From: an uncultured Pelagibacteraceae bacterium
GTDB lineage: Bacteria > Pseudomonadota > Alphaproteobacteria > Pelagibacterales > Pelagibacteraceae
Assembly (NCBI GenBank): GCA_950068185.1
Contig: CATMHL010000004.1
Location: 1-32,423 of the forward strand
DNA length: 32,423 nucleotides
Direction of reading: 5' to 3'
Shown: piece by piece, positions 10,384 through 18,979 of the stretch
Layout: each line of letters begins with the position of its first letter
Numbering within the stretch: the stretch's first letter is position 1
Notes under the pieces: model-generated
Databases searched by the model: none
Seen by the model: only the letters and a program-made list of their open reading frames with translations
What the model was told of the DNA's origin: nothing
Program-made: the position numbers and the translations under genes

Positions 10384-11061
10384 CTAGCTATAGTAATTTT
10401 TAGGTAGATGTGATTTAAGGTATTTTTTATGAAGCTGCAGCTCCTCGTTGCTGGGCTTGATTATTCTTTTTGGTATATTATTTTTTTTATTAATATTATT
10501 ACTAAATTTTGAGTCAATAATTTCAATATTTTCTAAATTAAATTTTGGCTCTTTTTGATCTATAAGATTTACATAAATTTCTTTTAACAAATAACAATCA
10601 ACCAAAGCAGTGTGTTTTTTTCTTCTCGAATTATCGATATTAAAACGCTTACAAAGTGCATCTAAAGAGTTTTGGGAACCGGGATATTTTATACGCGCTA
10701 TTTCCAAAGTATCTATTATATTTTTTTTATCAATCTCTTTTTTCTTAATAAGTTTCATTTCGTAATTTAAAAATGATAAATCAAAAGGCGCATTATGTAT
10801 TATTAATTTTTTACCATTTATAAAATCTAAAAAATCTTCAGCTATTTCAGCAAAAGTTTTTTTATCAGATAGAAATTTATCTGAATACCCATGTATCTTA
10901 TATGCTTCTTCGGATACTACCCTTTGTGGATTGATATATGCGTGAAATATATTATTCGTTGCAATTTGATTGTCTAGTTCAACGCAGCCAATTTCTACAA
11001 TTCTGTGTTTTTCTATATTTGATAGCCCTGTTGTTTCTGTGTCAAGTATAACTTCAAGCAT
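10384..11061 (-). CDS. dnaQ: DNA polymerase III epsilon subunit
   Basis: MLEVILDTETTGLSNIEKHRIVEIGCVEL (ExoI), HNAPFDLSFLNYE (ExoII), KKHTALVDCYLL (ExoIII). Confidence 0.96.
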   Translation of the reverse strand: MLEVILDTETTGLSNIEKHRIVEIGCVELDNQIATNNIFHAYINPQRVVSEEAYKIHGYSDKFLSDKKTFAEIAEDFLDFINGKKLIIHNAPFDLSFLNYEMKLIKKKEIDKKNIIDTLEIARIKYPGSQNSLDALCKRFNIDNSRRKKHTALVDCYLLKEIYVNLIDQKEPKFNLENIEIIDSKFSNNINKKNNIPKRIIKPSNEELQLHKKYLKSHLPKNYYS

Positions 11062-11632
11062 TTAATAAAATTTTTTCTAACACCTTTTTAACATTTTTTT
11101 TGACAGAATTATTCTTAAAATTATTTTTTATTATAAAATCTGAATGTTTTTTTTTAACTTCTACAGGAAGTTGAAGTTTTTTAAATTTTTTTGCAATTTT
11201 TAGATTAAAATTACTTCTTTTTTTTAATCTTTTATTGATCTCTTTTTTTTCAGCATCTACAAAAATTAAAATGTCATTTTTTTCATTTATTTTATTTTCC
11301 ATTAATAGTGGAATATCCAAAATAATAAATTTATTATTTTTATTTTTTTTGGTAAAATTATTCATACTAGACCGAACCTCAGGATGAACAATTTTTACAA
11401 CCTTTTTAAGATTACTTTGACTAGCAAAAATAGCTTTGGAAATTTCGTTTTTTTTAATAGGGAAAGAAACTATATATGCAGGAAGTGCTTTTTTTAATTT
11501 ATTATAACACTTTCTACTTTTTTTATATAATCTAGCAACCTCAGCGTCAGCATTAAAAACTGGATAACCAAATTGTTTAGCTACATGACTTTTGCCAGAA
11601 CCAATATCTCCTAAAACAGCAATTCTAATCAT
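11054..11632 (-). CDS. coaE: dephospho-CoA kinase
   Basis: IAVLGDIGSGKSHVAKQF P-loop, FNADAEVARLYK, ILDIPLLMEN. Confidence 0.93.
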   Translation of the reverse strand: MIRIAVLGDIGSGKSHVAKQFGYPVFNADAEVARLYKKSRKCYNKLKKALPAYIVSFPIKKNEISKAIFASQSNLKKVVKIVHPEVRSSMNNFTKKNKNNKFIILDIPLLMENKINEKNDILIFVDAEKKEINKRLKKRSNFNLKIAKKFKKLQLPVEVKKKHSDFIIKNNFKNNSVKKNVKKVLEKILLNA

Positions 11633-11641
11633 ACATACACT

Positions 11642-12508
11642 TCAAAATTTTGAACCAATAGAGGTCAAACTGGTAGTTTGGCCTTCCAATAATTTAATCG
11701 TTTCATTATCTATTTTTGGTAAGATATCATGCCAAATCTTAAATGCTAACTGGGCCTGGCATATAAACATCATCTTCCCGTTTGTAGTTTCGTTTCCTAA
11801 CTCTTCACCTTTTAAAAGGAAATTTGTTTTACCAGGGTTATAAATAACATCATAAAATAATTTCTTTTTTCCAAAAAATTTGGGTTTATGTTTGTTGTAA
11901 TCTAATTCTATTTTATCATTATTTTTTAAACCTAAACTTGTTGCATTAATAATTATATCAAAATCAGGACTTTGACCCCAATCTAAGGTTTCCAAACCTA
12001 AAGATATCTTGTAATAACTTTCTAAATCTTTTGCCTTTTTCTTTGTCCTATTGCTTATATAAACCTTAGCAGCTTCTAATTTTTCCAAAGCTTTAAGTAT
12101 AGAAGGTACAACGCCCCCGGCTCCTAAAATAAATATTTTTTTATTTTTTACTTTATAATTTATGTACTCTAAGCTTTGCTTAAACCCACCAACATCTGTG
12201 TTATCTCCAACAACAACGTCTATTGCATTCTCTTTTTCTTTATAAATTGTATTTACTGAACGAGTCTCATTTGCAAGGGGAGTTAATTTATCAAGAAAAG
12301 GAATTACTGATTTTTTAAATGGGACTGTTACATTTATTCCATCGATCTTACCATTTTTAACTTCATCGATTATTCCTTTAATATCACTTTCATTAAGCCT
12401 TTTCTTATCATACGCTGCATCTAAATTATTTTTCTTAATCCAGTAATTATGTAATTTAGGTGATAAAGAATGCTCAATTGGATTTCCTATAACTAAATAT
12501 TTTTTCAT
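11642..12508 (-). CDS. aroE: shikimate dehydrogenase
   Basis: YLVIGNPIEHSLSPKLHNYW, GINVTVPFKKSVIPFLD, ILGAGGVVPSILKAL, NATSLGLK. Confidence 0.97.
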   Translation of the reverse strand: MKKYLVIGNPIEHSLSPKLHNYWIKKNNLDAAYDKKRLNESDIKGIIDEVKNGKIDGINVTVPFKKSVIPFLDKLTPLANETRSVNTIYKEKENAIDVVVGDNTDVGGFKQSLEYINYKVKNKKIFILGAGGVVPSILKALEKLEAAKVYISNRTKKKAKDLESYYKISLGLETLDWGQSPDFDIIINATSLGLKNNDKIELDYNKHKPKFFGKKKLFYDVIYNPGKTNFLLKGEELGNETTNGKMMFICQAQLAFKIWHDILPKIDNETIKLLEGQTTSLTSIGSKF

Positions 12509-12513
12509 TTTTT

Positions 12514-12966
12514 CTATAATATTATAATTTTATCTCCAATTTTAACTTTGCCAGAGACTAAGACTTCACATCTTAATCCTCCTTTTCTAGGAAATTCTTT
12601 TAATATATTCTTAGCATTAAGCATCTGTTCAAGATGTAAGCACGGCTTACATAATTGATAAGGTAAAATTTTAATCGTCCCAATTTCAATTTCTTTTTCG
12701 ATTATACTATTAAGCTCGATTCCCTCTGTCACAATGTTTCGTCTAAAATCAATATAAGGAATTTTAGTTTTATATTTATTATTATAATAATCTATATTTT
12801 CTTTTTCGATTAAAGTTATTTGTCCTTTGTAGCCATTATAGTCACGAAAATGCCTGTCACCCGAAATGCCTTTACCAGACAAAACCTCTATTTCACTAAT
12901 TTCATTAATCTTTTGACCATCATCTTTACTTATGCCTATTTTAAAAACTTTGGAAACTTTTTTCAT
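12514..12966 (-). CDS. MOSC domain-containing protein
   Basis: GKGISGDRHF, RRNIVTEGIELN, CKPCLHLE, RKGGLRCEVLVSGKVKIGD, the order seen in MOSC domains. Confidence 0.85.
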   Translation of the reverse strand: MKKVSKVFKIGISKDDGQKINEISEIEVLSGKGISGDRHFRDYNGYKGQITLIEKENIDYYNNKYKTKIPYIDFRRNIVTEGIELNSIIEKEIEIGTIKILPYQLCKPCLHLEQMLNAKNILKEFPRKGGLRCEVLVSGKVKIGDKIIIL

Positions 12967-13550
12967 TTTAATGCGTTTAAATATTCTTTTATTTGTTTAA
13001 CTGGTAAGCCCATAATAGTGTCTTCATTTCCTTCTATTTTCGAAAATAAAGATCTTCCATCAGCTTCTATTTGATAAACGCCGTAAGCATATAATTCTTT
13101 ATCCTTTATCTTTACTAAATATGATTTAATTTCGTTTAAATTTAGTTGTTTCATTGTTAAAGTAGCAGCGTCTGTGTAATTCCATATCATGGCTTCATTT
13201 TTAGAAATACACACAGAACTAATTAATTGGTGTTTTTGACCATTTAATTTTTTAAGAATATTTAAAGCATCTTCTCGGCTTTTTGGCTTTGAAATAATTT
13301 CGCCATTTAAATCTATAATACTATCTGCTCCTAATACGAGTTTATCGGTTTTTTTTCCACTAACTTTATTTGCTTTTAATTCTGCTAGATTTTTCGAAAT
13401 TGTCTTTGGTGTTTCTTTTGTTTTAAGTAAAGATTCTTTGATTGACTCTTCATCAACATTCGCTGGTACTATTTCACAATTAATACCATTTTTATCTAAT
13501 ATCTTTTTTCTCACTCCACTGCTTGATGCAAGAATAATATTATTAATCAT
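12963..13550 (-). CDS. maf: Maf family nucleotide pyrophosphatase
   Basis: IILASSSGVRKKILDKNGI, VLGADSIIDLNGEIISKPKSREDALNIL, GNEDTIMGLPV. Confidence 0.95.
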   Translation of the reverse strand: MINNIILASSSGVRKKILDKNGINCEIVPANVDEESIKESLLKTKETPKTISKNLAELKANKVSGKKTDKLVLGADSIIDLNGEIISKPKSREDALNILKKLNGQKHQLISSVCISKNEAMIWNYTDAATLTMKQLNLNEIKSYLVKIKDKELYAYGVYQIEADGRSLFSKIEGNEDTIMGLPVKQIKEYLNALK

Positions 13551-14368
13551 TTAGAATTTAATATATCTAATATTTTTATAATAGATGCGGCGGTTTCTTC
13601 TACAGATTTTCTTGTCACATCTATAATCGGCCAATTATATTTTTTAAATAATTTTTTTGAATTTTCTAATTCATTTAAAATTTTTTTTTCATTAGTATAA
13701 TCACTGGGCCTTTCTTTATGCATAGAATGAATTCTATTTCTTCTAACATCAGACAGTCTTGCTGCGTCACAAACAAAACCAACGACACAGGTTTTTTTAG
13801 AACTTTCTATTAGTTGTGCGGGTATATCTTTATTTAGAATAAAAGGAATATTTGCAACTTTATAACCTCTGTTTGCTAGATAAATTGAGGTTGGTGTTTT
13901 ACTAGTTCTGCTTATACCTATTAAAACAACATCTGAATTATCTAAATCTGATATTACTTTTCCATCGTCGTGGGTCATGGTGAACTGAACTGCTTCAATT
14001 CTTTTATAATATTCTTCGTCTAAAGCATGTTGTCCGCTAGGTTTGCGGCTTGCTTTCTGTTTAAGTAATTTGGAAAAACCTGTTATTAAGTCGCCCAAAA
14101 CTTCAAAGCAAGGAATATTATTTTTTTTTGTTTCTGTAACTAAGTATTTTGCAAGATCATTGTCTACAATTGTATATAAAATTATTATATCTTTTTCTGT
14201 TCTAGAATTAGAAATAATTTTATCTATTTGATTTTTGGTTCTTGTAAAAGAATAATGAATTGTTTTGCAATCAAAATTAGAAAATTGAGCTTTAATAGCC
14301 AAAAAAATTCTATCCAATGTTTCCCCGGTTGAATCAGACACTTGATAAACTTGGTAAATCTTGTTCAT
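13547..14368 (-). CDS. ppsR: pyruvate, phosphate dikinase / PEP synthase regulatory protein (DUF299)
   Basis: YQVSDSTGETLDRIFLAIKAQF, GQHALDEEYYKRIEAVQFTMTHDDG, LIGISRTSKTPTSIYLANRGYKVANIP. Confidence 0.95.
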   Translation of the reverse strand: MNKIYQVYQVSDSTGETLDRIFLAIKAQFSNFDCKTIHYSFTRTKNQIDKIISNSRTEKDIIILYTIVDNDLAKYLVTETKKNNIPCFEVLGDLITGFSKLLKQKASRKPSGQHALDEEYYKRIEAVQFTMTHDDGKVISDLDNSDVVLIGISRTSKTPTSIYLANRGYKVANIPFILNKDIPAQLIESSKKTCVVGFVCDAARLSDVRRNRIHSMHKERPSDYTNEKKILNELENSKKLFKKYNWPIIDVTRKSVEETAASIIKILDILNSK

Positions 14369-14646
14369 AACCTTGTTAATAATTTATCCATCGAAACGAA
14401 TATTCGTCTTACTATTGAAATAATTAATTTTATTAAGAGAAATTAACAATGAATTAAGTAAGTTATATACGTTAATAAAATATAAACAAATTGTTATAAA
14501 AACTAACAAGATATAATATATATAATTAAATCAATAATTTATAATATATATTAATAACAGGCACTATGGATAAACTGTACATAATTAATTAATACCACTA
14601 TTAACATAACCTAATAATACTACTAACTTATTTAAATAATATATTA
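14369..14646. other. oriC: probable chromosomal replication origin (oriC)
   Basis: Long non-coding gap between ppsR/maf/aroE/coaE/dnaQ (minus) and hemE/rho (plus), the known alphaproteobacterial oriC location. Contains a run that is almost pure A/T (14511-14557), imperfect DnaA boxes (TTATCCATC + 14384-14392; TTATCCATA - 14565-14573; TTATGAACA - 14362-14370), and a 12-bp palindrome. Confidence 0.75.
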
Positions 14647-15660
14647 ATGAAAGATACATTAAGGATATGTATTGAAGAAAAAAAAACTTCTTATATACCT
14701 ATATGGTTTATGAGACAGGCTGGTAGATATTTACCAGAATTTAAAGAAATAAGAAAAAAAAATATAAATTTTATAAAACTTTGTTTAAATCCTAATTTAA
14801 TTGCTGAAATAACACTTCAACCACTAAAAAGATTTGATCTTGATGCAGCTATCATTTTTTCAGATATTTTAATGATACCTTATAGTTTAGGACAAAAGGT
14901 TGAATTTAAAAAAGGAGTGGGGCCAGTTCTTGGAGATATAGAACTTGATAATATAATTAATACAGACCCAACAGATTTTATTAAAAGACTGTTACCTGTT
15001 TATAAAGGAATAGAAAAAGTTAAAGATAATTTAAAAGGAAAAAGTCTTGTAGGATTCGCTGGAGCACCCTGGACATTGTTATTGTATATGTTGAACAAAG
15101 AGTCACCTAAAAATAACTTTAATTTTGATAAAATTAATAAAAACAAGTTTTTAATTAATAAATTACTTAAAAAAATAGAAGAAATGATATGTTTACATGT
15201 TGATAAACAGATCGAGGCCGGAGCAAATATAATACAAATTTTTGACTCTTGGGCAGGATTATTGCCTAAAAATGAACTTCCTAACTATTGTTATATTCCT
15301 ACTTTAAAAGTTGTCCAACATATTAAATCTAAAAAAATACCAGTTATTTGTTTTCCAAAAGGTATTGGTGAAAGTTATGTTGATTTTTGTTCAACAGTAA
15401 AACCTGATTGTATTAGTATAGACTATGAGGTTGATCCGAAATGGATAAAAGACAAATTAAACGGAACCCCAATACAAGGAGGATTAGATCCTAAAATACT
15501 TTTAGATGATGATAAAGAAAGAATAAAAAAAAATACCGAAAACTACCTTAATATATTTAAAGATTATCCTTATGTATTTAACTTAGGTCATGGTGTTTTA
15601 CCCGAAACGAAGCCTGAAACAATAGAATATCTTATTAAGATTGTTAGAAATAAAAAATAA
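14647..15660 (+). CDS. hemE: uroporphyrinogen decarboxylase
   Basis: YIPIWFMRQAGRYLPEFKEIR, AAIIFSDILMIPYSLG, GFAGAPWTLLLYM, FNLGHGVLPETKPE. Confidence 0.98.
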   Translation: MKDTLRICIEEKKTSYIPIWFMRQAGRYLPEFKEIRKKNINFIKLCLNPNLIAEITLQPLKRFDLDAAIIFSDILMIPYSLGQKVEFKKGVGPVLGDIELDNIINTDPTDFIKRLLPVYKGIEKVKDNLKGKSLVGFAGAPWTLLLYMLNKESPKNNFNFDKINKNKFLINKLLKKIEEMICLHVDKQIEAGANIIQIFDSWAGLLPKNELPNYCYIPTLKVVQHIKSKKIPVICFPKGIGESYVDFCSTVKPDCISIDYEVDPKWIKDKLNGTPIQGGLDPKILLDDDKERIKKNTENYLNIFKDYPYVFNLGHGVLPETKPETIEYLIKIVRNKK

Positions 15661-15661
15661 A

Positions 15662-16678
15662 ATGAAAAAGGCAGTCATTTTATTTAATCTAGGAGGACCC
15701 GATAAGCTAGAAAGTGTTGAGCCATTTCTTTTTAATTTATTTAATGATCCTGCAATAATTGGTATTCCTTCCATTTTTAGATACCCATTAGCAAAATTTA
15801 TTTCTAAAAAAAGAGCTCCAATTGCAAAAAATATCTATAAAGAAATTGGTAATAAATCGCCAATTCTTGAATTGACCCAAGATCAAGCAAAGAGTTTAGA
15901 AAATAATTTGTCAAAGAAGGGCGATTATAAATGTTTTGTTGCGATGCGGTGTTGGCATCCGCGAGCTTCTGATGTAATTAAAAAAGTTAGAGAATATAAT
16001 CCAGAAGAAATAATACTTTTACCCCTTTATCCTCAATTTTCAGCATCAACCTCAGGATCTTCTATTAATGAATGGAAAGATTTATGCAAAAAAGAAAATT
16101 ATAAAGTTAAAACCAAAACTATTTGTTGTTATCCAACAGAAAGTAATTTTATAGCTTCACACGTTTCTCTTATTAAAAAAACCCTACAAAATATTGAAAA
16201 TAATAATTTTAAACTAATTTTTTCTGCACACGGTTTACCAGAAAGTAAAATTAAAAAAGGCGATCCCTACCAATGGCATGTTGAGGAAACTGTTAAGGAA
16301 ATTATGTCTAAGTTAAAAACTGAAAATTTAGATTATGTAATAAGTTACCAAAGTCGTGTAGGTCCTATGAAATGGATTGGTCCTTCTACAGATTCTGAAA
16401 TTATTAAATATTCCAAAGAAAAAAAAGGAATAGTTATAGTTCCAGTAGCCTTTGTCTCAGAACACTCAGAAACACTAGTGGAATTAGATATCAAATACAA
16501 AAAATTAGCGGAAAAAAATAGTTGTATTTTTTATAAACGAACACCAGCATTAGGAATAGAGGAGAATTTTATTAAAGGACTTACAAAATTAGTTTTACAA
16601 CCAGAAATAAGAGGAAATTTTGTTTCATCTATAATGTGTCCAAATAAGTATGTAAAATGTCCTTGTTTAAAATTATGA
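15662..16678 (+). CDS. hemH: ferrochelatase
   Basis: Likely start MKKAVILFNLGGPDKLESVEPFLFNLFNDPAII; FSAHGLPESKIKKGDPY; YQSRVGPMKWIGPST. Confidence 0.97.
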   Translation: MKKAVILFNLGGPDKLESVEPFLFNLFNDPAIIGIPSIFRYPLAKFISKKRAPIAKNIYKEIGNKSPILELTQDQAKSLENNLSKKGDYKCFVAMRCWHPRASDVIKKVREYNPEEIILLPLYPQFSASTSGSSINEWKDLCKKENYKVKTKTICCYPTESNFIASHVSLIKKTLQNIENNNFKLIFSAHGLPESKIKKGDPYQWHVEETVKEIMSKLKTENLDYVISYQSRVGPMKWIGPSTDSEIIKYSKEKKGIVIVPVAFVSEHSETLVELDIKYKKLAEKNSCIFYKRTPALGIEENFIKGLTKLVLQPEIRGNFVSSIMCPNKYVKCPCLKL

Positions 16679-16688
16679 AAAAGTTTTA

Positions 16689-17132
16689 ATGAATACATAT
16701 TTACTTTTTAAATCAATACACCTAATAGCAGTGATTGCCTGGGTGGCCGGGCTTTTGTATTTGCCAAGAATACTTGTTTATCACAGTGAGGCTGTCGCAA
16801 ATAATAAATCTGAAGATTTGGTATCTACTTTTAAAGTTATGGAAAGGAGGCTTTTTATTTATATTATGAATCCTGCGATGATAACATCCTGGATTTTAGG
16901 GGCGCTGTTAATTCAGACGATCGGTATAGATAATTTTGGTTCACTCTGGCTTCAATTAAAATTACTTTTTGTGGTTATTTTAACCATTTACCATTTCTTT
17001 TTGTTTCAATGCTTAAGAAAATTTGCTGAAAATAATAACTCTTTTTCACCTAAATTTTATAGAATAATCAATGAAATACCCACCGTTTTGCTTATAGGTA
17101 TAATACTAATCGTAGTCTTTAAACCATTATGA
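16689..17132 (+). CDS. hemJ: protoporphyrinogen oxidase HemJ
   Basis: Polytopic protein: SIHLIAVIAWVAGLLYLPRILVYH, VMERRLFIYIMNPAMI, LKLLFVVILTIYH. Confidence 0.94.
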   Translation: MNTYLLFKSIHLIAVIAWVAGLLYLPRILVYHSEAVANNKSEDLVSTFKVMERRLFIYIMNPAMITSWILGALLIQTIGIDNFGSLWLQLKLLFVVILTIYHFFLFQCLRKFAENNNSFSPKFYRIINEIPTVLLIGIILIVVFKPL

Positions 17133-17197
17133 CACTTGTAATTTTATAAAAAAATATTATATTAACAACACGTTTCTCATTAACAAATTACACACAT

Positions 17198-18469
17198 ATG
17201 AATTTAGAAGAACTAAAAAAGAAATCACCTGCAGAGCTTATTTCACAAGCCGAAAAACTAGCAATAGAAAATCCAAGCACATTAAGAAAACAAGAAATCT
17301 TATTTGCAATACTTAAAAAACTTGCGCAAAAAAATGAACAAATTACTGGTGGCGGGGCATTGGAAGTTTTGCAAGATGGTTTTGGCTTTTTAAGAGCTAT
17401 CGAATCAAACTATTTGCCTGGACCAGATGATATCTATGTTAGTCCAAGCCAGATAAGAAAATTTGGATTGAGGACCGGAGATTCAGTGGAAGGTGAAATA
17501 AGAGCACCTAAAGATCAAGAGAGATATTTTGCCTTATTAAAAGTAGATAAAATAAACTTTGATAATCCTGAGAAAATGAGAAATAAAATTGCTTTTGATA
17601 ATTTAACTCCACTTTATCCGGACAAACAATTAAGGATGGAAGTGGAAACAGCTAAAATTGAAAAAAAACCTGATCTAACTGCAAGATTAATTGATTTAGT
17701 GAGTCCGATTGGAAAAGGTCAAAGATCTTTAATTATTTCTCCTCCAAAAGCAGGTAAAACAATTATTTTGCAAAACATAGCTCATTCAATTGCCACAAAT
17801 CATCCAGAGTGTTACCTAATGGTTTTACTTATAGATGAACGACCAGAGGAAGTAACTGATATGCAAAGATCAGTAAAAGGTGAAGTAATTAGTTCAACTT
17901 TCGATGAGCCAGCTTCGAGACACGTTGCTGTAGCTGAAATGGTAATTGAAAAAGCAAAAAGATTAACAGAACATAAAAAAGACGTTGTTATTCTTTTAGA
18001 TTCTATAACAAGACTTGGTAGAGCGTATAATGCAGTAGTTCCGAGTTCAGGAAAAGTTTTAACCGGAGGTGTAGATGCTAATGCTCTTCAGAGGCCAAAG
18101 AGATTTTTTGGTGCGGCCAGAAATATAGAACAAGGAGGCTCTCTTACAATCATTTCAACAGCATTAATTGATACTGGCAGCAGAATGGATGAGGTAATTT
18201 TTGAAGAGTTTAAAGGCACAGGTAATAGTGAACTTATATTAGACCGTAAAATTTCAGATAAAAGAATTTTCCCTGCTATTGATATTACTAGGTCAGGCAC
18301 AAGAAGAGAAGAGTTGCTTTTTAAAAATGATGATTTGCTTAAAATGAATGTTTTGAGAAAAATATTGAGTTCTATGGGAACTATGGAAGCAATAGAATTT
18401 CTTCTTTCCAAATTAAGAAATACTAAAAATAATGCTGATTTTTTCGTGTCGATGAATAAACCAAATTAA
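17198..18469 (+). CDS. rho: transcription termination factor Rho
   Basis: [92 protein letters not shown]. Confidence 0.99.
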   Translation: MNLEELKKKSPAELISQAEKLAIENPSTLRKQEILFAILKKLAQKNEQITGGGALEVLQDGFGFLRAIESNYLPGPDDIYVSPSQIRKFGLRTGDSVEGEIRAPKDQERYFALLKVDKINFDNPEKMRNKIAFDNLTPLYPDKQLRMEVETAKIEKKPDLTARLIDLVSPIGKGQRSLIISPPKAGKTIILQNIAHSIATNHPECYLMVLLIDERPEEVTDMQRSVKGEVISSTFDEPASRHVAVAEMVIEKAKRLTEHKKDVVILLDSITRLGRAYNAVVPSSGKVLTGGVDANALQRPKRFFGAARNIEQGGSLTIISTALIDTGSRMDEVIFEEFKGTGNSELILDRKISDKRIFPAIDITRSGTRREELLFKNDDLLKMNVLRKILSSMGTMEAIEFLLSKLRNTKNNADFFVSMNKPN

Positions 18470-18471
18470 AT

Positions 18472-18927
18472 TTAAATAAACCAAGTTTTTTCAAATTCTA
18501 ATAATTTTTTTTTAAGTTTTATTCCACCTACTGACGTGAATCCTCCTAAGCTACCATCGGTCTTAATTACTCTATGGCAAGGTACCACCAGCAAAAGATT
18601 GTTTTGACTGCAGATTTTTCCAACATGTCTTGGTGATAGCTTAAATTTTTTTGCTATTTTGCCGTAAGTTATCGTATTTCCAACTTTAATTTTCTTTAAT
18701 TCTTTCCATATTTTTTTCTGGATTTGATTTCCCATCATCTCGTGCGGAGTTTTAATATTTGATATCTTTTTATCAAAAAATTTAAGTAATTGTTTTTTAA
18801 AATTTTCTAAAGTTTTGCTTTTTGTTTGTTTTTTTAAACGGCCGAATTTAACTTTAAATATTTTACCATGATTTTCAAAAGCTGTTATCCAACCAAATCT
18901 TGTTTTAGTTGATATTTGATTAATCAT
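18472..18927 (-). CDS. ogt: methylated-DNA--[protein]-cysteine S-methyltransferase
   Basis: Active-site VVPCHRVIKTDGSLGGFTSVGGIKLKKKLLEFE; TYGKIAKKFKLSPRHVGKICSQN. Confidence 0.92.
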   Translation of the reverse strand: MINQISTKTRFGWITAFENHGKIFKVKFGRLKKQTKSKTLENFKKQLLKFFDKKISNIKTPHEMMGNQIQKKIWKELKKIKVGNTITYGKIAKKFKLSPRHVGKICSQNNLLLVVPCHRVIKTDGSLGGFTSVGGIKLKKKLLEFEKTWFI

Positions 18928-18979
18928 TTTTTATATAAGCATATCAGGGATATGATAAAGTTAAATATATTAATAAATA

